This document shows positions 7,087 through 11,398 of a stretch of DNA of 11,398 bases, piece after piece (position 1 is the first letter of the stretch; the number at the start of each line of letters is the position of its first letter). The position numbers and the translations under genes were made by a program. The notes under the pieces are model-generated. The model was not told where the DNA came from. It saw nothing but the letters and a program-made list of their open reading frames with translations, and did no database searches. The DNA comes from Desulfobacterales bacterium (GTDB lineage: Bacteria; Desulfobacterota; Desulfobacteria; Desulfobacterales; JASFBJ01): the NCBI GenBank assembly GCA_030149585.1, contig JASFBJ010000097.1, forward strand, positions 1 through 11,398, written 5' to 3'.

Positions 7087-8751
7087 TTAATCCTCAAATA
7101 TGAATTTGCTGACCAAATCCATATCCTTAATCAGATTTTGGCAGCTCTGAATCATTTCAGAATATGAAATAGTCTCTAAAAATTTCATTGCATCTCTGGT
7201 TTTAAAAATTGCGCTGCCAAAAATAATTTTGGTGATATTTTGACAAACTATCTGGGCAACGTCATTGCTGAAAATTCTGGACATGGCACAAAATTTTTCA
7301 GCTTCTGGATTACCGGCTTTTGTCAGAGTCTGAGCCTTTTCAGCCAGGCCGGCGCCTACTTCCAAAAAGGTTATTATATCAGCTAATAAAAACATCACAT
7401 ATTGTTTGCGGGTTAAACGGTTGTCATGTGCCAGTGTGATTGTCCTGTTAAGGGCTCTTGCAGCTAAAGCAAGATATTTTGCTCCAATTTCAAAATTTGC
7501 CTCAGCAAGATTTTCCATCTGAACTGCCAGGTCTTCATAAAAGCCGCCCTTGGTTTTCCTGGTTTTTTTCCAGCGAAAAGTACTGATGATATTTTGCTGG
7601 ATTTCGCTGGTGCCTTCATAAATGCTTGTGATTCTGACATCCCGTTTTATTTTTTCCACCTGGTATTCATGTATATAGCCATATCCGCCCAAAGCCTGAA
7701 TGGCAGCATCGGCAGCCAGGTTAGCAGCTTCGGTTGCAAAAAGCTTGGCAATCGAGCCTTCTACTTGAAAATCTTCACCGGTTTCATCCAGTTTCAGGCC
7801 AATTTTGTCAATATAAGCTTCTGCCGCAGCTATTTTAACAATATGTGGAATAATCAGCTTGTGGGTATAGCCCTGTTTGGAAGAAAGAGGTGTGCCAAAC
7901 TGAATTCGTTCCTTGGCATAAGAAATGGCAATTTCAAGCGCGGCCTGAGCGCCTCCAAGAGCCATTGAAGCAACCATCAGGCGGGTATAGCCAAACACCT
8001 TATTGGCCTGTTTTAACCCAAGACCTGGAACTTCGCCAATCAGATGATCAGCTGGAATAATAACATCCGAAAATGAGAGGGGCGAAGTATTAGATGCCCT
8101 GATGCCATGTTTTTCCTCACTTTTACCCTGTTCAAAGCCTTTTATGCCTTTTTCAACAATAAAAAAGGCAGGCCCCTTTGGAGTTGTTGCAAGCACAGTG
8201 ACAAAATCCGCATACCCACCAGTTGAAATAAACTGTTTGGTTCCATTTATTTTATAGCTGATAATATTTTCATTATCACCAAATATGGGTTCTGCCCTGG
8301 TTTTTAGGGATGCCAGATTGCTGCCTGCCTCGGCCTCGGTAACTGCATAGGCAACAAGCGAATTGCCCTCGGCAATAATACTCAGCCATTTTTCTTTTTG
8401 TTTTTTTGTGGCTCCCACGATGATTGGATCAGAACCTAATTGAATAGCAAAAAAAGCGGTTCCCACTCCAATGCAAATTTTACACATTTCCTGAATTACC
8501 GCACAGCAATCGCGAGCTCCGCCACCCATGCCTCCAAATTCTTCCGGTATAAAAAGCAGGTGCAGACCGATTTCAGGTCCCATCATCTGCCGGATAATCT
8601 CTTCCGGAAAAATCTCATTTTTATCAAATTCAAGAATTTTTTCTTTTGTCAGGAGCTTTTTTTTCAGCCGGCGGATTATTTCAACCACCATCTCTCTGGA
8701 TTCTGCATCCAGCCCCTGCGAACGACTGGAACTAGCAAATGATGATGCCAT
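7087..8751 (-). CDS. Acyl-CoA dehydrogenase family protein in the fab operon
   Basis: FAD-dependent alpha,beta-dehydrogenation of an acyl thioester. Residues 1-395 form a complete dehydrogenase core: the flavin/substrate motif YAVTEAEAGSNLASLKTRA (135-153), KERIQFGTPL (280-289), QALGGYGYIHEYQVEKIKRD (352-371), and IYEGTSEIQ with catalytic Glu379 in the medium/short-chain position. A helical C-terminal extension of about 155 residues brings it to 554, as in VLCAD/ACAD9-like and many deltaproteobacterial enzymes. The start is backed by AAGGAA 6 bases upstream; it begins 17 bases after rpmF and ends one base before fabG. Its place between rpmF and fabG, where plsX-fabH-fabD normally lie, is unusual. 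Substrate is unknown: acyl-CoA by family, possibly acyl-ACP by context (inference). Confidence 0.93.
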   Translation of the reverse strand: MASSFASSSRSQGLDAESREMVVEIIRRLKKKLLTKEKILEFDKNEIFPEEIIRQMMGPEIGLHLLFIPEEFGGMGGGARDCCAVIQEMCKICIGVGTAFFAIQLGSDPIIVGATKKQKEKWLSIIAEGNSLVAYAVTEAEAGSNLASLKTRAEPIFGDNENIISYKINGTKQFISTGGYADFVTVLATTPKGPAFFIVEKGIKGFEQGKSEEKHGIRASNTSPLSFSDVIIPADHLIGEVPGLGLKQANKVFGYTRLMVASMALGGAQAALEIAISYAKERIQFGTPLSSKQGYTHKLIIPHIVKIAAAEAYIDKIGLKLDETGEDFQVEGSIAKLFATEAANLAADAAIQALGGYGYIHEYQVEKIKRDVRITSIYEGTSEIQQNIISTFRWKKTRKTKGGFYEDLAVQMENLAEANFEIGAKYLALAARALNRTITLAHDNRLTRKQYVMFLLADIITFLEVGAGLAEKAQTLTKAGNPEAEKFCAMSRIFSNDVAQIVCQNITKIIFGSAIFKTRDAMKFLETISYSEMIQSCQNLIKDMDLVSKFIFED

Positions 8752-8768
8752 TTTTGATTCCTTGTTGA

Positions 8769-8951
8769 TTAGTCTTCATCTACTTTAAGTACAGTTCGAC
8801 CTTTATATGACCCGCAACTTGGGCACGCATGATGGGGTCGTCTGGCCTCGCCGCAATCCGGGCAGGTAGCCAGAGCAGGCGCTTTCAGCTTTTGGTTTGC
8901 GCGCCGCATGTCTCGTTTGGATTTTGATGTTTTCCGTTTTGGTACAGGCAT
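8769..8951 (-). CDS. rpmF: 50S ribosomal protein L32, zinc-ribbon form
   Basis: Sixty-residue large-subunit protein with the L32 N-terminus [20 protein letters not shown]. Cys30, Cys33, Cys43 and Cys46 form two CxxC pairs of a zinc ribbon, so this is the zinc-binding form. A perfect AGGAGG lies 5 bases before the ATG (8957-8962). It is first gene of the fab run, as rpmF is in many bacteria, but no DUF177 (yceD) gene precedes it and no plsX follows. Confidence 0.97.
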   Translation of the reverse strand: MPVPKRKTSKSKRDMRRANQKLKAPALATCPDCGEARRPHHACPSCGSYKGRTVLKVDED

Positions 8952-8994
8952 TATAACCTCCTAACTATTTAAATTAATTAATTTATCAAGTAAA

Positions 8995-9028
8995 ATTACT
9001 AGTTTGCCAAGCAGGTTCGTCTAGTAAT
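8995..9028. repeat. Interrupted palindrome in the rpmF leader/promoter
   Basis: Perfect 8-base inverted arms ATTACTAG (8995-9002) and CTAGTAAT (9021-9028) separated by 18 bases. The right arm overlaps the candidate -10 element of rpmF, so it could be an operator or a leader hairpin. No known regulator consensus is matched with confidence. Confidence 0.45.
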
Positions 9029-9049
9029 GTAAAAAAAGGATAATGTCAA
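9021..9049 (-). promoter_or_regulatory. Candidate promoter for the rpmF-fab run
   Basis: On the minus strand TTGACA (9044-9049, perfect -35) and, after 17 bases, TACTAG (9021-9026, a weak -10 with 3 of 6 consensus). It lies 70 bases before the rpmF start. The -10 overlaps a palindrome arm, as expected for a promoter that needs regulation. Confidence 0.4.
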
Positions 9050-9316
9050 CCCTGTTTTCAGAAAAATTTTATTTGTTTGCTTGAGCAAATATTTTATATG
9101 TGGTATTTGGGCACCCTTATATTAATTATTCAAAAATAGTGTATAATTTTTATGGCTCTTATTTTCTCTGTCCCATGCTCTCCTTTGCTCCAACGAGAAA
9201 ACGAGAGCTTATTTTAGAACCAAAGAGTTTTAGTCGTTGTATTTATTTTAGCGATATTATTTTAAACGGAAAAAATATTTGTTCAGGTTTGCACTAAATA
9301 ATTATTAATTGCTCTT

Positions 9317-9346
9317 TTGACCTGGATTTTACTAATTACTTATAGT
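9317..9346 (+). promoter_or_regulatory. Sigma70-like promoter for gltX
   Basis: TTGACC (9317-9322), an 18-bp spacer and TATAGT (9341-9346), 5 of 6 matches in each box. It lies about 42 bases before the gltX ATG; AAAAGGA at 9374-9380 is the ribosome site. Confidence 0.55.
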
Positions 9347-9388
9347 ATTTTTTTTTGAGTAAAACATGAGTAGAAAAGGATTAAATTA

Positions 9389-10798
9389 ATGGAACAAATT
9401 ATTACCCGGTTTCCGCCGAGTCCCACTGGATATCTCCATGTGGGCGGTGCCAGGACTGCTGTTTTTAACTGGCTTTACGCGCGTCATACAAAGGGCAAGT
9501 TTATTTTAAGGATAGAAGATACAGATAAGGTACGTTCCACTAAAGAATCAGTGGATGCAATTTTTGAGGCCCTTGAATGGCTTGGAATTGATTGGGATGA
9601 GGGCCCTTTTTTTCAGAGCAAACGCTTGGAAATTTATCAGGAATATATTCAAAAATTACTTGATTCAGGTGATGCGTATTATTGCACCTGCTCACCTGAA
9701 AAGATCAAGGTTATGCGTGATAAGGCTCGGTCCACCGGAGGAAAACCCCGGTATGACGGAACATGCAGGCATCTGGATTTAAAAAAAACTGATACAGCTG
9801 TGGTGCGTTTTAAAGCACCTTTTACAGGCACAACTATTATTAAAGACGTTATTAAGGGTAATATTCTTTTCCAGAATAACGAGCTGGATGATTTTATAAT
9901 TGCCCGCAGTGATGGAACTCCCACCTATAATTTTGTAGTGGTTGTGGATGATATAACAATGGGTATTAACACGGTGATCCGCGGGGATGACCATGTAATG
10001 AATACTCCAAAACAGATTCTGTTATATAATGCCCTGAACGCGCCCCTGCCAACCTTTGGCCATGTTCCCATGGTGCTTGGTAAAGATCGCAGCAGACTCA
10101 GCAAAAGGCATGGCGCAATGTCGGTGACTGTTTATCGGGATATGGGCTATTTGCCGGACGCGCTGATAAATTACCTGGTGCGTCTTGGATGGTCTTTTGG
10201 AGACCAGGAGTTTTTTACACGTGCCGAGCTTATAGAAAAGTTCAGTCTGAAAAATATCGGTAAATCAGCCGGGATTTTTGATCAGGATAAACTTCTTTCA
10301 ATTAATGCCGATCATATCAAAGCTGCAAAGCCCCAAAATCTGGCAAAAAATCTGGTGCCCTTTTTAGAAAAAAAAGGTTTTTCAATTAAAGAGGGACCTT
10401 ATCTGGAAAGCGTTATTAAAACCTTGAATACCAGAAGTAAAACCCTTGAAGATATGGCCAGGGGCGCTCTGTTTTATTTTCAGGACGAGTTAAGCTATGA
10501 GGAAAAAGCTGTAAAAAAATTTTTAAAACCAGTTGCCCTGGAACCGGTTCGCCTGCTGGTCGATAAGCTCGAACAACTGCCGAATTTTACAGAAAAAAAA
10601 CTTGAGGAGGCTTTTAAGTCGGTAATGGAGGCCACTGGATTAAAATTCGGCAAAATTGCTCAGCCCGTGCGTGTAGCTTTAACCGGGTCTTCAGTTAGTC
10701 CTGGAATTTTTGAAATTATTGAAGTTTTAAATAAAGAAAAGGTACTTCAGCGGCTTAACGCAGCAATTAAGATAATTTTGGATCGCAGCCAGGGCTAA
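9389..10798 (+). CDS. gltX: Glutamyl-tRNA synthetase
   Basis: Class I aminoacyl-tRNA synthetase that charges tRNA-Glu, cytoplasmic. The 469 residues are normal for bacterial GltX. The HIGH motif appears as HVGG (17-20) after RFPPSPTGYL; the KMSKS-type motif is RLSKR (236-240) in GKDRSRLSKRHG. A zinc site of the E. coli type is present: Cys99, Cys101, Cys126 and His128 (YYCTC and TCRHL). The C-terminal anticodon-binding helical domain is complete, ending in the family-typical region with VRVALTGSSVSPGIFEIIEVL. It starts at ATG with AAAAGGA 8 bases upstream and its own promoter. Whether it also mischarges tRNA-Gln cannot be judged from the window. It is convergent with the thioesterase gene. 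Confidence 0.97.
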   Translation: MEQIITRFPPSPTGYLHVGGARTAVFNWLYARHTKGKFILRIEDTDKVRSTKESVDAIFEALEWLGIDWDEGPFFQSKRLEIYQEYIQKLLDSGDAYYCTCSPEKIKVMRDKARSTGGKPRYDGTCRHLDLKKTDTAVVRFKAPFTGTTIIKDVIKGNILFQNNELDDFIIARSDGTPTYNFVVVVDDITMGINTVIRGDDHVMNTPKQILLYNALNAPLPTFGHVPMVLGKDRSRLSKRHGAMSVTVYRDMGYLPDALINYLVRLGWSFGDQEFFTRAELIEKFSLKNIGKSAGIFDQDKLLSINADHIKAAKPQNLAKNLVPFLEKKGFSIKEGPYLESVIKTLNTRSKTLEDMARGALFYFQDELSYEEKAVKKFLKPVALEPVRLLVDKLEQLPNFTEKKLEEAFKSVMEATGLKFGKIAQPVRVALTGSSVSPGIFEIIEVLNKEKVLQRLNAAIKIILDRSQG

Positions 10799-10875
10799 CG
10801 CTTTTTTTTGTGTATAGGAATGAGGACAAAACTGACATCTCGCAATCACGGGATAATTTATTTCTTTCCGTGAGC

Positions 10876-11313
10876 CTAAAGGTTTTCATCCCCTTTAATA
10901 AATTTTTCCCGTTTGCGGTACACAAGGTTTTGGCTTTTTGCGATTAAGGCTCCGCTTTTTTCATCTTTTACGCTTATCTCATATAAGGCTGTCTTGCCGC
11001 CTAAATGCTGTTCTTTTGCCTCCGCTATCAGGCGGTCTCCGGGTTTTGAAGCTTTAAGAAAACAGATATTAACGTCCAGAGCAACTGCGGTTTGACCATG
11101 TGAATTGCTGGCCGCACCAAATGCAATATCTCCAATAGAAAAGATTATACCTCCGTGGGTTGTGCCGTGGAAGTTGGTCATATCCTCGGTAATGGTCAGA
11201 TAAACCCGGCAATGTCCAGGTTTGACAATCTCTACGGTAGCTCCCAAATGTTTTGCATAGGCATCATTTTGAATATAACGTTTAATAGCCTTTTGTTTTA
11301 ATAAATCTGTCAT
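10876..11313 (-). CDS. PaaI-like hotdog-fold acyl-CoA thioesterase
   Basis: Small hotdog-fold thioesterase of the PaaI type (145 residues, usual length), which hydrolyses aryl- or acyl-CoA thioesters in the cytoplasm. The motif NFHGTTHGGIIFSIGDIAFGAASNS (47-71, here given by positions) holds Asn47, the HGG turn (53-55) and Asp62 at the catalytic positions known for PaaI. Further strands VALDVNICFLKASKPGD and GKTALYEISVKD complete the fold. The ATG has AAGGAC at 11323-11328 upstream. The coding frame stays open upstream to the window edge, so an N-terminal extension cannot be excluded, but ATG plus ribosome site and the family length favour this start. In phenylacetate clusters the gene accompanies paaK; no such neighbour is visible here, so the substrate is open. 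Confidence 0.9.
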   Translation of the reverse strand: MTDLLKQKAIKRYIQNDAYAKHLGATVEIVKPGHCRVYLTITEDMTNFHGTTHGGIIFSIGDIAFGAASNSHGQTAVALDVNICFLKASKPGDRLIAEAKEQHLGGKTALYEISVKDEKSGALIAKSQNLVYRKREKFIKGDENL

Positions 11314-11398
11314 TTTTTTCTTGTCCTTTTTTTCGTCTTCGTATCCTCGAATTTTGATTTTTTGAGGTACTCCGGGATGTTTCGAGAAGTATTCTTCA
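11310..11398 (-). CDS. Possible 3' end of an upstream gene (partial)
   Basis: The minus-strand frame ending at TGA 11310-11312 is open to the window edge and ends in a Lys/Arg-rich tail (FEDTKTKKRTRKK). Its stop would overlap the thioesterase ATG as ATGA, a common operon junction. The frame in register with the thioesterase is also open across the same bases, so with only 85 bases visible the choice is uncertain and no product can be named. Confidence 0.2.
   Translation of the reverse strand, partial: KNTSRNIPEYLKKSKFEDTKTKKRTRKK

Larger units (their letters stand above)
8952..9388. other. Divergent intergenic region between rpmF and gltX
   Basis: 437 AT-rich bases with no convincing gene. 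It holds a candidate rpmF promoter near 9021-9049, an interrupted palindrome at 8995-9028, a 14-base near-palindrome at 9076-9089 (TTTGCTTGAGCAAA), an isolated TATAAT at 9142-9147 without a good -35, a weak 6-bp inverted repeat GCTCTC/GAGAGC at 9177-9182 and 9203-9208, and the gltX promoter at 9317-9346. A 65-codon frame at 9100-9297 has no recognisable features and no ribosome site. No tRNA or known riboswitch is recognisable. Confidence 0.6.

Noticed and set aside
7086..7097. TTG start four codons upstream for FabG
   Set aside because: The GAGGA ribosome site serves the ATG at 7085 and would itself lie inside the longer version.
9100..9297. 65-codon open frame in the rpmF-gltX gap
   Set aside because: No ribosome site, no recognisable motif, composition like the surrounding AT-rich non-coding sequence.
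10846..10873. Stem TCACGG/CCGTGA between gltX and the thioesterase as a terminator
   Set aside because: Only 6 pairs with a 16-base loop, and no T-run follows on either strand.
1..11398. CRISPR array, tRNA, rRNA or phage genes
   Set aside because: No regularly spaced repeats, no tRNA-like cloverleaf with CCA or TTCGA-type arms, and no integrase or structural phage proteins were recognised on either strand.

Overview
The window reads as chromosome from an AT-rich Gram-negative anaerobe, most likely a deltaproteobacterium (Desulfobacterota, order Desulfobacterales or close). This rests on the outer-membrane lipid transport genes (MlaE/MlaF/MlaD type), a long beta-oxidation-style acyl-CoA dehydrogenase, a zinc-ribbon L32 protein and the general style of the proteins. 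It is an inference; there is no rRNA or other decisive marker here.

Layout. (1) 1-1180 is a decayed mobile-element patch: an IS1634/IS4-like DDE transposase gene on the minus strand runs off the left edge. It is split by a 237-bp element with perfect inverted ends and an 8-bp target duplication, and its 5' side is occupied by a second 145-bp inverted-repeat unit. (2) 1204-3817 is a three-gene plus-strand operon with a good sigma70-like promoter: MlaE-type permease, MlaF-position ABC protein, MlaD-type MCE protein. The ABC protein has lost every catalytic motif of its family (Walker A Lys, Q-loop Gln, LSGGQ, Walker B Glu, H-loop His) yet stays in frame and at normal length. (3) 3830-8951 is a minus-strand fatty-acid gene run, transcribed rpmF, acyl-CoA dehydrogenase, fabG, acpP, fabF, then NAD kinase, tail to tail with the mla operon. 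The usual plsX-fabH-fabD block between rpmF and fabG is absent and the dehydrogenase stands in its place. (4) 8952-9388 is a 437-bp divergent intergenic region with promoter candidates on both strands and palindromes. (5) gltX (plus) and, convergent to it, a PaaI-like hotdog thioesterase (minus) close the window.

How the genes fit together. FabG, ACP and FabF form an elongation core using NADPH, and NAD kinase downstream supplies the NADP pool. The Mla-type genes move lipid between membranes. The dehydrogenase and the thioesterase act on acyl thioesters. The region therefore leans towards acyl-chain and membrane-lipid metabolism, with translation genes (rpmF, gltX) interspersed as is common. 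The most unusual points are the apparently ATPase-dead ABC subunit kept inside an otherwise ordinary lipid-transport operon, and the acyl-CoA dehydrogenase embedded in the fab operon.
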